Origin: Nymphaea colorata
Lineage: Eukaryota; Streptophyta; Magnoliopsida; Nymphaeales; Nymphaeaceae
DNA: 64,000 nt
Direction: 5' to 3'
NCBI RefSeq assembly: GCF_008831285.2
Contig: NC_045141.1
Coordinates: 4,171,224 to 4,235,223 of the forward strand
The first letter of the stretch is position 1. Each line of letters begins with the position of its first letter. Below the pieces are notes generated by a model. It was not told the origin of the DNA and ran no database searches. It was given only the letters and a program-made list of their open reading frames with translations. Both the position numbers and the translations under genes were made by a program. Of the stretch, positions 37,824 to 49,809 are shown piece by piece.

Positions 37824-37872
37824 TTCAAATATGGGCATTCCTTGAACATCTTCAATTTTATAAACTTTCACA

Positions 37873-39142
37873 TCATTTGAGCCGAAAAAAACATAGTGCC
37901 GTAAGCTGTAAGTTGTGGCAAGACAACAAGTTCTTAGTCATTCCTGGAACATGATAGACGTTATCTAAAAACCGATCTTTATCGAAGTTGGCTACAACCA
38001 CTGCTTCTCCAATATGTGCCACTGGGAGTTTTGTGTTGTTAGCAGTAACAACAACTCGATTTCTATCATATTCTTTCATACTTAAGAACTTGTCCTCATC
38101 ACCAGTCAAATGGTTTGAACATCAAGAATCAATTATCCAATCAGTTTGATAATTGATCTTCTCTTCTTTTTCTTTTACTGGCTTTGTATGGGCGGAATTA
38201 CATCTTTTTGTTAATTTCTTCTTTAACTTCAATTGAGTATAGACATGAACTTTTCTGTACAGTCTCATTAGCTCCCCTATATTGCTACTTGTCATAACTT
38301 ATTTCCTTCATCTATTTGACTTTGCAATCACGAGCAAAATGACCCAATTTTCACATTTGAAACATTTCTTCTTTGGTTTCCACTACTGTGCAGTTTCTCT
38401 TTTTTTTTTTCCTATATTTTCTCTTTCTTTCATCAATGTTCCTACTTGGAGACCTAATGACTAACTTAGCTGGCCAACGTGATCTCTGATCTTTACTAAA
38501 CAATGTTTCCTCATTATTTACTTTGAGTGAAAGTCCAACCATTTGGTTCGCTAATGTTTCTTGATTGATCAAGAGATTCTCCAACTCCAATAATGTTGAT
38601 TGAACTGGCCAGCCTTGACACCAATTATAAAACTACTAAATTCTAGACAAAGTCTGCGAACAAGAATTCTCCGCATATGGGCCTCACTAATCTTAGACTC
38701 AGGGTCAATTTGAGAAATCTCCGTACAAATATTTTTAACCTTCATGAAATATTCCGCTATCGACATACTGCCCTGAGTTAATGTAGCTAACTCATTTTCT
38801 AATAGTTGTAGGTGGGCGTCATTTGCTCAAGAAAATAGTGTTGCAAAAGCATCCCATGCTTCTTTAGGAGTCGTAACGTCATGCATATGCTCTAATAAAT
38901 CTTTCAATTGATACCTTAATTGCAAATAGAGTTTTTCTTGCTTTAATCATCCATTTCTTTTTAGCTTCCTCATCGATAGGAATATTTGTATCTGATCCTA
39001 AAACTATCTCCCATAATTCATGCCCTAAAAAATACGACTCCATACAAGATTTCCAATAGCCATAATTGCTATTGTTAAGCTTTTCAATATTATTTAATGC
39101 AACCGCTAATGCCGGCATAATTTCAGAATATAGTTGGCCCAA
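37873..39142 (-). pseudogene. Copia gag-protease pseudogene
   Basis: Gag starts at 39142 and has LNNSNYGYWKSCMESYF, the usual N-terminal block of Tnt1-like copia Gag, and stops after IRAYA. Further Gag pieces are readable at 38766-38569 and 38590-38351. A zinc knuckle at 38324-38364 needs one frameshift. The protease signature at about 38120 has a TGA in place of the active-site glycine (WIIDS, stop, CSNH). The GAG-pre-integrase block follows (ANNTKLPVAHIGEAVVV, VYHVPGMTKNLLS). Many breaks make it non-functional. Confidence 0.85.
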
Positions 39143-39180
39143 TTAATCTCACTAGTAAATCAGCCCTTAAACTAAACCTC

Positions 39181-39192
39181 GCTCTGATACAA
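39181..39192 (-). promoter_or_regulatory. Primer binding site of the first copia element
   Basis: The minus strand reads TTGTATCAGAGC, one mismatch from the initiator-Met primer site TGGTATCAGAGC. It sits 2 bp inside the LTR end. Confidence 0.8.
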
Positions 39193-39194
39193 CT

Positions 39195-39835
39195 TGTTGG
39201 AAAAACCAAATGTGGGCCCTAGATATAACTTAGATCCAAACATGAACTTATGCAGAGAAAATTCAGCAGTGTCGATGTCCAAAATAATTCTTAACAAAAT
39301 ATACTTAGTAGGAACTTAATAACAACACCAATAAAGTTCACAAAATGAACTCACTAGTTCATGTAATGAGCTACCCCACTTACAAAAGAAGATACACCTT
39401 GCTGTACTCGTATCACCCAAGTAGCTCACGAAGTGAGGACACACACTTTAGCTCAAAGAAGACTCAACCCAACTCACAATGCTCACACACTATGCCCACC
39501 TTCCCTATTTATAGGGAGGATTAGTCGGTGGTGGATATTTCCACCGATTTCTACATTTTTATTTTATACATATTTTTTTTCTTTAATCATTACAGAAGCA
39601 CCGACTTACAAAGGAGACTTTCACTGACTTACAAAAAGGAAGAGGCTCGTTGCCTCTTGGGTCATCTCGACTCTTCCAAGAGAGTCGGTGATGACTCTTT
39701 ACAAATGGGACCTACTTATATGCCTACAGCTGACAGCTTGCTAGATCTATCTCTTCTCCTCTTGTGTGTGTATTTATTTTCCTTTGCCGTTTTTCATACT
39801 TGGTGTATGACAATACGTACTGCCTTTTGATAACA
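39195..39835 (-). repeat. 5' LTR of the first copia element
   Basis: The + strand starts TGTTGGAAAAACC beside the primer site. A likely outer end is TTTTGATAACA at 39835, giving TGTTAT...CCAACA on the minus strand. A minus-strand TATA-like sequence CTATAAATAGGG lies near 39505-39516. Only one copy is present, so the outer edge is inferred. Confidence 0.55.
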
Positions 39836-40370
39836 AATTTTTATTTTGCCAGATCTCTTTCCTCTCCTTGTTTTTTTTTTTCTTTCTCTACGTCTGAGTA
39901 ATAGTTTTCGGAAAACTTTTCACCAATTTTGACAATAGCTGATGCTTTTTCGATATTTGAAACCTTTTTAGAAATATTAATTTGCTTTCTAGGTATTCGA
40001 TGGGCATCTTGTCACCCTGTGATTTCTGCCACTTGATGATACATCATAAGCACCAATATATTTACAACATGTGACTTTGTAAGAACGGTGATATGGAAGC
40101 TCAAAACCATTAATTTAGGCCCAAAATATTCATCCGAAGGAGATCCACAGGGTGAAGAATCACCATGAATGGGTTATTCTAAATCTTGATTCCTATAGCC
40201 ATGCACCTCTAACCAAAACTCGACGTGGAATCAACGGTGAAGCCAAACATGATTTCAGAAGCGCATACACGTAGTTTCTTACATTGACTACGATAAAGCA
40301 TGTTTAATTTGATCATCACTACTCTCAGTAAACACAATTGCTGACAAAAAGAAGTGCACTTCCAGTTGTT

Positions 40371-40679
40371 AGAAATTGGATAAATTAAATGATAAGGAAG
40401 CATCCCCGGCCGGCGGTGGTGGAGGCCGCACAATAAAACTGTGGTGCGGATTGGAAACAGGCATTGGAGGAGAAGCATATGCCTGCTTGCTAGAAAACAG
40501 TGAATCTTTCGCTGCCACGGTCGCCAAATCTCCACATGAGCACTGAAGGTCTGTTTCCTGTTTCTGTCATGGCGGATGGTGCAGTAGGCAGGTTCCTCCA
40601 TTGTGGTTGTTGCTGCAGAACAGTTCATTACAAGTATGGCCATGGCTGCCAGTAGGGCTACCTTGATGGTATAACCCAT
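40371..40679 (-). CDS. Secreted peptide precursor of the array (copy 1), leader and tail in different frames
   Basis: The leader from ATG 40679 reads MGYTIKVALLAAMAILVMN followed by CSAATTT, a good secretory signal. Staying in that frame gives 156 residues running past the gene with no conserved tail. In the -1 frame, open from about 40566 to a TAA at 40371, the sequence holds KDSLFSSK, SPPMPVSNPHHS and VRPPPPPAGD. This matches the copy at 58.4 kb (DPWSSSK, PPPP, VFNPHKH, EPPFPG). Two cysteines (CSC) precede the tail. The 3' flank GGTGAAGCCAAACATGATTT also matches the copy at 60.2 kb. Either one base has been lost or gained, or the transcript is processed in a way I cannot see. It may be a pseudogene. 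Confidence 0.55.
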
Positions 40680-40792
40680 TGTGTGTCTGTGTGTGGAAGA
40701 CAGATAAGAAAGAGAGGCAGGGAGGGAGAGAGAGACAGAGGTTTGGCTGGTTCAAGTGGACAGAAAGATCAAACTCAAGCGCTCATGCATAT

Positions 40793-40801
40793 GCATATAA
40801 C
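40793..40801 (-). promoter_or_regulatory. Possible TATA box of peptide copy 1
   Basis: TTATATGC on the minus strand, about 115 bp upstream of the ATG. This is farther than in the other copies, so it is less certain. Confidence 0.3.
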
Positions 40802-43738
40802 GAAGCGTGAGAGAGAGTCCAATAACATTTATAGTGATCAACATAGGTTCTTCCACACTTATATTATGTAGATATTATATAGGCTCTGATTGAATCCCTT
40901 GGAGATCCGAAGCTGACTTCAAATTCATGTTCCTTCTGAAGACCAACCACGTATGGTGGGGAAGGATTTGAACTTTGACCACAGCAAACATGTGGTAGCG
41001 TTGGATGTGAATCCAAGTAGTCCATATTGTCGTTTGACATTTTCATCGTTGTTCCTTTTAGCAATCATTCTTGTCGTTTGACATTTTCAAATTTGTCCTG
41101 ATCTCTTCTTCGGCCTTATTCCAAAATTCAAAACTCCGTGCGTCTGGTGGTTTTAGACTAATGGCTCAATGAAGCATACTATTTTCTTTTTTCTTGGTCT
41201 CCATAGCTTTTAAATATTAGTAGTTCATGATGCCTAGTGTTGAAGTCGAAATTAAGATTATATCATGACCATGAATCACCAACAAAACGTATGGCCACTC
41301 ATATAATAACCACATTTACATCATTGATGTCGACCAGCTCGGCCACTCATTGTCCAAAAGCACTAACCAACAACCCGAACTGACCTATGCAGTCGTTATT
41401 GACTCTATCAATTATTCTTGATTAATTCCCATATTCTTCTGTCAATGGTCCACATTGAGAAACTTCCTAAGCAGTTCACTAGGAAAGTATTCGTCTCTGG
41501 ACTCTATCAGATAATGTCATTCATTGGAGCCAGATTCGGTAAACTTAGTAACTTACTACAACTGGAATTACATTAGTTATGAAAGGGAAGATAATCTCAG
41601 GGAAATGGCCTCATCTAACATCTCATCTTCCAATAAAAATTACAAATTAAGAGCTAGCACAGATAATTTATGGTACATTCAAGAACGACAATGGCATCTT
41701 GGTTTTCGACATCGTGAGGAGGTCATGCCCTGATGCCAAATCATTCTATGTTCAATAACACAGATAGATGATGACACCTTCGCTTTGTGTAATTATTTCT
41801 ATTTCACAACTGCAGCCTGTGTGCGAGGAATATGGTCAGTTGCAACGCACCAGAAAAATGCGCTGTAGAATGTCATGACTAAAGGAAATGAAGTCACATT
41901 TCTGTAATGCAATGTGGGTCTGCGTTACCAAAATGAGGGAATGAACATTGACCATTCATCATCGCTGGGGAGGAGGCAGGAGCCATGTCGCCTTCAGACT
42001 TTTAAAAATTCAAATTTTGATATGTAAAATTTGAAAATTTTTAATTTAACTTATATTTTAAAAAATGTAAATGATTATATTTCAGCTCTTGTTAAAAAAA
42101 TATACTTTGGCCAATAAGCATCTGTGGACCCGCTCTTAGGTATTCCCGCTTCTTCTTCACTTTGTTGTTGCCTTTTCATATTCGTAGCTTGCATTTGTCA
42201 TCGACGGAGCCAGTGGCCACCGATTGTCAAATAATCATCACTAGTTGTCATCGCCAGTGCCAGTGGCAGCCGATCATAAAAAAAATTGTCCTCATTCACT
42301 GTCAGTAGTAGCACTATTTGCTGCTCGCAAGAAACCATACGTCTTCCTGTCCTTTTGTGTATATGCTGTATGGGCACTATGCATGTGTTGCAAATCTGAT
42401 CCTCATTTGTTTCACGGACATTTTGTGGGAAAAAGAGGCATATATTTGCTTCAATTAAGTGAGAGAGCTTCAATTGATCCCCATTTGCTATAGAAAAAGG
42501 TGCAAACTGGTGATCAGGTTGTCCCAGTTTGCAACCTAACAATCCAATAAGTACTTGGAAAGTGGACAAAGGGGTCCTAATTTCCAACTTTTGATGGCTG
42601 GAGTGTCTGTTCGTTTCAACATTAATTTATCTCTTGCATTAATTACTTGAATTCACATGCATTGTTAATCAACAGTGCTAATTTTTTATCAATGCTGTTC
42701 ATCAAAAAAGTGTTGATATTATTAAGGCACTGTTCTACCAAGGTGTTATATAAGCATGATTCAACGTTTTAACCATGATCTGTTGGAAGATCCAAGAAGG
42801 TTACGCAGGCCATCATTAATTCTGAATAGAATGATAGAAATTTCAGATGTTGGACTTATGTTTTTCCTTAAACTTAACAAAAGAGATTGAGCACAGCTAG
42901 GGAGTGTTCTGGAGGATTTTTTACCATGAATTGTTGATAGGAACAGTAAAATTGCTTTCAGAAGGAGTTTGGTGACAGTCTCCTGCTAAATATGTGAACA
43001 TGTGGTACTCTTGAAATTCAAAAATTAATTTTTCTAAGTCACTGTATCTGAGATTGAAGTTATTTGGATGGTTTTTGAGGCACATTATTGTTAAAGCTCC
43101 AAGGATGTGCTACCACTGAGCCAAAAGATTTACATGCTCCATGTGTATATGAGGCATCCTGATGCATACAAAGGACATCTATGGTTTGAACTGAAACCAC
43201 TTGTTTTGTAGGATAGAAGGAAATGTAGTTTTCATAATTATATGTACTTGATGAAGTGCTTTAAAACTCCGCCATCTCTTTCATTTGATAATGATTCCAT
43301 GAGGAATTAGGAAGGTGAAAATGTGGGTGCTAATGAACTTGTGATTTTCTCAGCATGATTTGTGTAGATACACTGTGATCTTCCTTCGGAATGGCACGGA
43401 TCATTGTCTTCCACCATTTCTACAGACTTATTGGTCTCCAGCGATTCTTCTGCCACAAAAGTACGATGGTACCAAATGAAAGTTTACAAGTCTACAATTA
43501 TAGTGCGGAGGTTTGAGGACCATCCAGTAGACATGGATATTTTGTGGCAGTGGCCTATCTTATTAACAATGAGCATACAAATATTCTTAACTTGGTTACC
43601 TAAGGTATAACAAAACGAATGCTGCTTTTATGAAGCCGGTTTTTGTGATATTGAGAAGGGTTCCTGTTTGCACAGTAAGTTTGTAAAAAGGGAACATACC
43701 ATGAAAGGAAGCATAACATTGAGAACTTTGCTATTTCC
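40802..43738. other. Gene-free stretch
   Basis: No supported gene. The 129-codon minus-strand frame at 42198-42587 has no recognisable domain and covers a short internal duplication (GTTGTCATCG...GCCAGTGGC near 42195 and 42245). Confidence 0.5.
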
Positions 43739-44030
43739 TATAGGAAATGAGAAACAAGAAAGTAACGACTCAAGCAGATGAGAATGAGTAACTCTCTTGC
43801 ATCTCTCTTGCAAGAGTATACCTTGTATTATATGTTGTAATTTGTGATCAGTTACTTAACGTTACAGCTATACAATGTTACAACATTGGAACATATATGG
43901 TAATAATTCAAAATTCTTTCTATAGTTTGACAGGATCCTTCACTCGATAATCTCTAATTGATTTACCCGATAATCACTGATTGATAATGTTCATCTGTTG
44001 CATGTCTTCTTGTCATATCTTTCCTTAACA
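43739..44030 (-). repeat. 3' LTR of the second copia element
   Basis: It begins on the minus strand TGTTAAGGAAAGATATGAC directly after a polypurine tract TTGAGGGAGCA (44031-44041). It matches 49180-49463. Confidence 0.88.
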
Positions 44031-44041
44031 TGCTCCCTCAA

Positions 44042-47000
44042 GCTGAACGTTGGTTCAACCACATTTAACTTGTCTCTAAACAAGTTGAACGAACTAGTGC
44101 TAAGAGCTTTCGTCATTCCATCAGCCAGTTGCTCAGCAGATCATATGAATTGAACTTGGATATTTCCTTGATTTACATGGTCTCGAACGAAATGAAAATC
44201 CACTTCCACATGTTTAGTTCGAGCATGAAAAACTGGATTGGCTGCAAGATATAAAGCTCCAATGTTGTCACACCAAAGAACGGGTGAAGATGATAAATTT
44301 ATCCCCAATTCTTTGAGAAGTGATTTAGCCAAAGAAGTTCAGCAGCTGCACACGCTAAATATTTGTATTTAGCTTCAGTGCTAGATTTAGCAACAATTCA
44401 TGGTTTCCTAGATGCCCAAGATATGATATTATCTCCTAAGAATACAACAAATCCACTTGTAAAGGCACAAAGTTGTAATGCTGATGATGGTTTGAGATGG
44501 AATCCATAATGCTGGTTCCACTAAAGTAACACATGATGTGTTTAACCATTATCCAATGACTCGCCATAGGAGAGTGCATAAATTGGCAAGCTCGATTGAC
44601 AGCAAACACTATGTCTGGTCTAGTAATAGTGGCATATTGTAATGCTCCCACCACTCTTCGATATAAGGAAGGATCATAAAAAATCGTTGGAGATGACTCA
44701 CTGTCTTTATTAGTACTGATCGGTGAAACAGTAGGCTTAGTCTTGGTGATATTAGCTCGTTTGATGATATTTGAGATATAGGATTGTTGACATAGATATA
44801 CTGAATGTGTTGTCCATGTGACTTTGATCCCAAGAAAATATGATAAGAGTCGAAGACTTTTCATTGAAAATGTATCTTGTAGTTGTCGTATAACCCAGTC
44901 AACAAGAGATGGGGACGATCCAGTAAGAATTATACCGTCAACATAAATGAGCATGTAAAGTTTCACAGTGCCTTTGGAATAAATAAATAGTGACACATCA
45001 GATTGTGAGGTGAAGAAACCAAGCTTTTGGAGATGACAATTGAGCCGATGATTCCAAGCTCGAGGAGCTTGTTTGAGACCACAGATGGCTTTTTCCAGTT
45101 TGCATACGTAAGTAGGATGTTCTTGATCTTCAAATCCTTCAGGTTGAGTCATATAGACATCCTCATCAAGATAGCCACTAAGAAACGCATTGTCAAAATC
45201 AAGTTGACGAAGAGGCCACCATATTGCACGGCTAAAGATAGTAAAACCCGAATAGTAATGGGTTTTACTATTGGACTGAATGTTTTCGAGTAGTCGATGC
45301 CTTCTTCTTGTTGGAAACCACGAGCAACAAGTTGTGCCTTATGTCTGGCTTTGGTCCCATCAACATTTCGTTTGATTTTGTACACCCATTTTGATCTAAT
45401 GACATGAAGACTAGGGCGTGTGGGAATGATATGTGTGATTTTGTTTGCCTTGATCTCATGTTTCATAGCTTGTTGCCAGTCACTATGTTTAATCGCTTCT
45501 TTAAACGAGGTTGGTTCCTTCTGATCTAGCATAACACAAAAAGTTTTTGGTACCAAGGAACCGGTCATCGACCTTGTGACCATAGGATGAGTATGATGTG
45601 AAGGTCGAGATGAATTTTCAGCAAGCTTTTGTACAGTTCCATTTACAACCTCCTGTGTGTGTTCATGGTCAGCCAAATTTTGTATGGGTGAAGTGGATGG
45701 ATCGGGGAGACCATTATGAAAACATGATGTAACGAGAGGTGATAAGGGCTTGGTTGCTCTGATATGGACCTATTTGCAGCTTGACTTTGTGAAAGAGAGA
45801 TGGGCATGTCATGGCAATCATGATGTGAAGCTGAAAAGTCAGTGACGTGTGGTATGAGAGAACTTTGTTGTCTACATGGTACTGATGCATGATTGAATGG
45901 TGAAAGAGTGCTATCTTGATATGCTGGCTCAACTAGTGGAGGTCCCATGTCATTAGAGTGGCTATGTTCAAGATTAATCTTTGTACCTTGATCAAGTTGA
46001 ACATTGGGCATCCATAGTGAAGGATCAAAAATTGACGGTGACTGCCCGTTATGCAAACTTTCATAAAAAATCACATGTCGAGAGACAAGAGTCCTTTGAA
46101 GTGTGGCATCATAACGAATATACCCTTTATGTCTGCTTGCATAGCCAAGAAAAATGCACCGAGTGGTCTTTTGTTGAAATTTGGTGCTGTTAGATAAAGT
46201 GAGAAGTGGATAACATATTGACCCAAAAACTCGTAGGTGAGTGTAATCAGGTATCCTGTCAAACAACAACTGAAATGAAGTCTTTCGTTTGAGCTTGAGA
46301 GTCGGCAACCGATTAATGATGCATACTGCAGTCCTAAAGGATTCAACCCAAAATTTGTAGTCAAGCCATGAATCATGCAACGTACTCAAGCTAGTTTCTA
46401 CAACATGCATGTTCTTTCTTTCAACTAAGTCATTTTGTTCAGGCATATAAGGACATGAAAATCGATGGAGAATTCCATGTTCTTCACAAAATGATTTTAA
46501 TGCCTTGTTGCAAAATTCACTGCCATTGTCTGATTGAATGGTAGCAATAGTCGAATTCAATTGTTTCTCCACCAAGACTTTAAAATTGCGAACACAGTTG
46601 ACTACTTCAGATTTTGTCTTTAGTGGAAATATCCATGAATAGCGAGAAAAATTATCAACTATCAGACGAAATATTTGAAACCATCCTTCGAGAATACAGG
46701 AGCCAGTCCCCAAACATCCATGTGTAACAAGAACTCGAGAAGCATGAAAATCGGAAGAAGGAAATGATAGTTTATGCATTTTGCCAACAAGACAAGATTC
46801 ACAAACATCTCTTCTAGATGAAGAGTTTATTGAAATTAAACAACTAGAATTTAAAAGATTCACAATCCTTTTATTCGCATGTCCTAACCGGCGGTGCCAT
46901 AGGTCATAAGAGGTTGTATTATTCTGGCGTGAAAACCAACTGCTGAAGGCTGTTCTTTCTTGATTCTCGCTAGCCCTCTTAAGCATAATGGAATAAAGTC

Positions 47001-47300
47001 CATTACGCTTCTTTGGTCCCCGAAGAATAATATTGTTTGTTGGCTGATCCTTGATCACAAAATCATACGGTTAGAACTCAAAGATACAGTCATTGTCAGT
47101 AGTAAATTTTCTGACTGATAACAAATTGTGAGCAATAGTGGGGGCGTGAAGAGTATTCTTGAGTTTAAAAGAATTTCCATCAACATCAACTAAGAGATCA
47201 CCAGTATGCTTAATAAAAAGGTGAGAACCATTACCAATCATGACATTCTCTTGCCCATCCTAAGGAGCTTCTTGAGCATCATATCATTTGTTTGCTACAA
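44042..47300 (-). pseudogene. Copia pol pseudogene (protease to RNase H)
   Basis: Protease motif WYPDIGATYH (about 47300) has Ile where S/T is usual. GAG-pre-integrase zinc site: WHRRLGHANKRI then CESCLVGKMH. Integrase core: IVDNFSRYSWIFPLK, QSDNGSEFCN, NDLVERKN. Reverse transcriptase: SKWVYKIKRNVDGTKARHKA, then a frameshift near 45220, then KLEKAICGLKQAPRAW. Its catalytic YVDD has become YVDG (about 44940). RNase [19 protein letters not shown] and [11 protein letters not shown], then TGA. The LADGMTKAL block runs to the 3' LTR. The catalytic change, frameshifts and stops make it inactive. Confidence 0.9.
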
Positions 47301-48267
47301 TATGATATGTAGCACCTATATCTGGGTACCAATATTCATTTAATGAATGTTGCAGACTCATGGCAGAGTAGGCTTGAGGAATGTCGTAGCATGTACGAGC
47401 TGAGTGCCCCTTCCATCCACAAAATTGGCAAACAATAGGAGGATGTTGATATTGTGTGTTAGTTGTATCATATTGTTGTTGTGGATGGAGCTGATTGCCA
47501 TGCCCTTGAAACATATTTCCACGGCCACCATGATTTCTTCCTCCTCGGCCTTGACGTTGCCCACGAAAAACATTGAACGCAGTGTGGTTGATAACCTGCG
47601 ATGCTGGCTAAACGACTTCAGTCAAAGTCGACTTAAGTAAGGCAAGCCATTTTTCTTAATTGAGCAGAAGATCAAACAGTTCAGAAAATGAAAGTTTTGA
47701 TGATGATGGACCAGTAAGCATGGTTATAAAACTCTCATATTCTGATGACAATCCATTAAGAGTAACTTGTACTAGAACTTGATTAGAAATTTCTTGACCA
47801 GTAGTGGATAAACTATCTGAAAGAAATCTGATTTTATCTAAATAAGCTTGCATAGACATACTTCCCTTCTTGATCAAAAGCAACTCCTTATGCAGCAACA
47901 TGATTCTCAGAGGGGACTAAGAACCATATAATTTCTCAAGGGTCGACCATGCATCATAGGCAGTTTTGGCGCGCATAATCTGCCCCAACATAGCTTTCGT
48001 GACCATTGCCATGATCCAGTTTAATGCAAGACGATCCATTTTTCTCCATGCAACAAATTCTGGATTCACTTCAGTTGTGCCATCCTTTGTTATCTCCTTC
48101 GGTGGTTCGACTTGAGTGTCATCAATGAACTGAAGAAGATCTGGAGAGTCCATTACAGACTCTAGTTGACTTCGCCATAACAGGTAGTTATCTCGGTTAA
48201 GTTTGACCGAGACCAGTGCAGCAACAGCATTCCACTGAATAGGCATAGTGGCAGCCATGATACTCAA
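47301..48267 (-). pseudogene. Copia gag pseudogene
   Basis: From 48267 the frame reads VSVKLNRDNYLLWRSQLES and LEKLYGS, then TAG, and continues in frame with GNMSM-type Gag sequence (KKGSMSMQAYLDKIRFLSD, LNGLSSEYESFITML). A second stop follows LLLN. After a further TAG a GR-rich linker leads to the zinc knuckle CQFCGWKGHSARTC (about 47390-47431). All three stops replace Gln codons by comparison with relatives (YGSQSPL, LNQEKW, VVQPAS), which are C-to-T changes. Confidence 0.88.
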
Positions 48268-49179
48268 ACACTACCAAAAGTTACAGAGAACATTAAGGAG
48301 TCGAGAGTCGAAAACAGGGTTATGCAAAAACCGAGTAGCACACCGCAGCAAAGAAGGAAGCGAGAAGAAATGAGAAGGAACGAGAGGAGATAGCACCGGC
48401 TGATTTTGGTGGCGTGTGAGAAGGGAGCAAGATGGAGCGAGAGGAGATAGTGCCAGCTGATTCAAGAATATCAGTTGGGTGCGGCCAATTTCCCCCATTC
48501 CACATGCTAAACTAGCGCCGGCCGTTTTTCCCCTTTTTGCACATGCTGAACAGGGGACCCGCACATAGGCGACCAGAAACCACCTGATTCCGGCCAACTT
48601 CGATACTGAGTCCGGTTGAGCACTGATCCGACAGAAAGCGGACTTCTTAATGATGCTTCCTGTGCAGCCACAAGGGGTTCTGCTGAGTAAGGAGACTGCG
48701 CCGAGTTTTTGAGATGAAAGGCGGAAGTTGATTGCCCCTGTTTTACAAAAGACGCAGTAGGAGAGGCGGCCTGAAAACGGAAGGTTCCAGCCGGCTCAGG
48801 CAATGGTTTCAGACAAGCATTGGTTCCTTGGAACTGCAACAAACAAGGGATGTTGCCTGAGCAGCGTGAGGACCAGCGGATGCTGACACCAGCCACGTGT
48901 GCGGATGAACATGAATGTTGTGTTTCCTGTTTCAAGCATCGAAGAAAAAGAAGCTGCAGGCCGAGAAAACAGAAAGTTGCGGCGAGCGTTTTGGTCAAAA
49001 ATGGGCTTCCTGAAACCACAACTAACAGAGGATGAAATTTGAGCAGTAAGAGGACCAACAAACGTTGGTGCCTTTGCTGATGTACAGGTGAATAGGGGCA
49101 CTCAAAATAACTATAGCTGGACGAAGGGGCAACCAGAAAAGGGGAGCACCAAGAACCACGTAGATGGCTCTGTTACCAT
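48268..49179 (-). other. Leader of the second copia element
   Basis: About 900 bp between gag and the 5' LTR. It contains a frame of 184 codons (49061-48507) without recognisable domains and an imperfect tandem repeat of about 60 bp (CGAGAGGAGATAG at about 48380 and 48440). The primer-site-like GGCTCTGTTACCA is at 49167-49179, one mismatch from the initiator-Met site. Confidence 0.6.
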
Positions 49180-49463
49180 ATAGGAAATGAGAAACGAGAA
49201 AGTAACGACTCAAGAGGATGAGAATGAGTAACTCTCTTGCATCTCTCTTGCAAGAGTATACCTTGTATTATATACTGTAATTTGTGATCAGTTACATAAC
49301 ATTACAGCTATACAATGTTACAACATTGGAACATATATGGTAATTATTCAAAATTCTTTCTATTGTTTGACAGGATCCTTCACTCGATAATCTCTTTACC
49401 CGATAATCACTGATTGATAACATTCATCCGTTGCATATCCCCTTGTCATATCTTTCCATAACA
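49180..49463 (-). repeat. 5' LTR of the second copia element
   Basis: Matches 43739-44030. It lacks the 7-bp ATTGATT present in the other copy near 43956. Confidence 0.88.
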
Positions 49464-49759
49464 TTTTCCTGCTCTGTCTTTCTCTCTCTCTCTCTCTCAC
49501 ATTTCTGTTACCACTTAATTAAACACACTTATGAGCTCGAAGAAGAGACAAGGAGCTCACGTTATTACTGTTAGCTCGCATGGAATAACTAAATTCAAGT
49601 TACTCATTTTCTTTTCTAATAAGGGGCGGATCAAGCACAGATCACCAATATTACAAAGATAAACATACAACATAGGAAAGCACGGGCAGAGAGACATATT
49701 CAATTCTAAACACTGTCCCGGGTAGTGAAGCATCATTTTATTAAAATCCCTGTGAATCA

Positions 49760-49790
<31 letters not shown>

Positions 49791-49809
49791 CACCATCCAA
49801 TGGCTTTTT

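Larger units (their letters stand above)
37515..39835 (-). mobile_element. Ty1/copia element, decayed and partial, broken by an assembly gap
   Basis: Minus-strand order is LTR (39195-39835), primer site (39181-39192), gag, zinc knuckle, protease, GAG-pre-integrase block and then 100 Ns. Beyond the gap, at 37624-37665, a second zinc knuckle CNHCKKIGHIRDRC appears, which is out of order for one element. No integrase, reverse transcriptase or second LTR is present. Confidence 0.8.
43739..49464 (-). mobile_element. Ty1/copia retrotransposon, complete in outline but decayed
   Basis: Minus-strand order is 5' LTR (49180-49463), primer site, a leader of about 900 bp, gag, protease, integrase, reverse transcriptase, RNase H, polypurine tract and 3' LTR (43739-44030). 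The LTRs differ by about 15 substitutions and one 7-bp indel in about 290 bp (about 95% identity by eye), so it is older than the gypsy element. TTTCC borders both outer edges (43734-43738 and about 49465-49469) and may be the target-site duplication, although the exact LTR edge is uncertain by one base. Confidence 0.9.

Noticed and set aside
40567-40755. Alternative 62-codon frame over the array copy 1 leader
   Set aside because: It is the -1 frame over the leader, stops before the conserved tail and has no signal-peptide pattern, whereas the ATG 40679 frame matches the leaders of all other copies.
48507-49061. 184-codon minus-strand frame
   Set aside because: In the leader of the decayed copia element, no recognisable domain, not conserved in related elements as far as I know.
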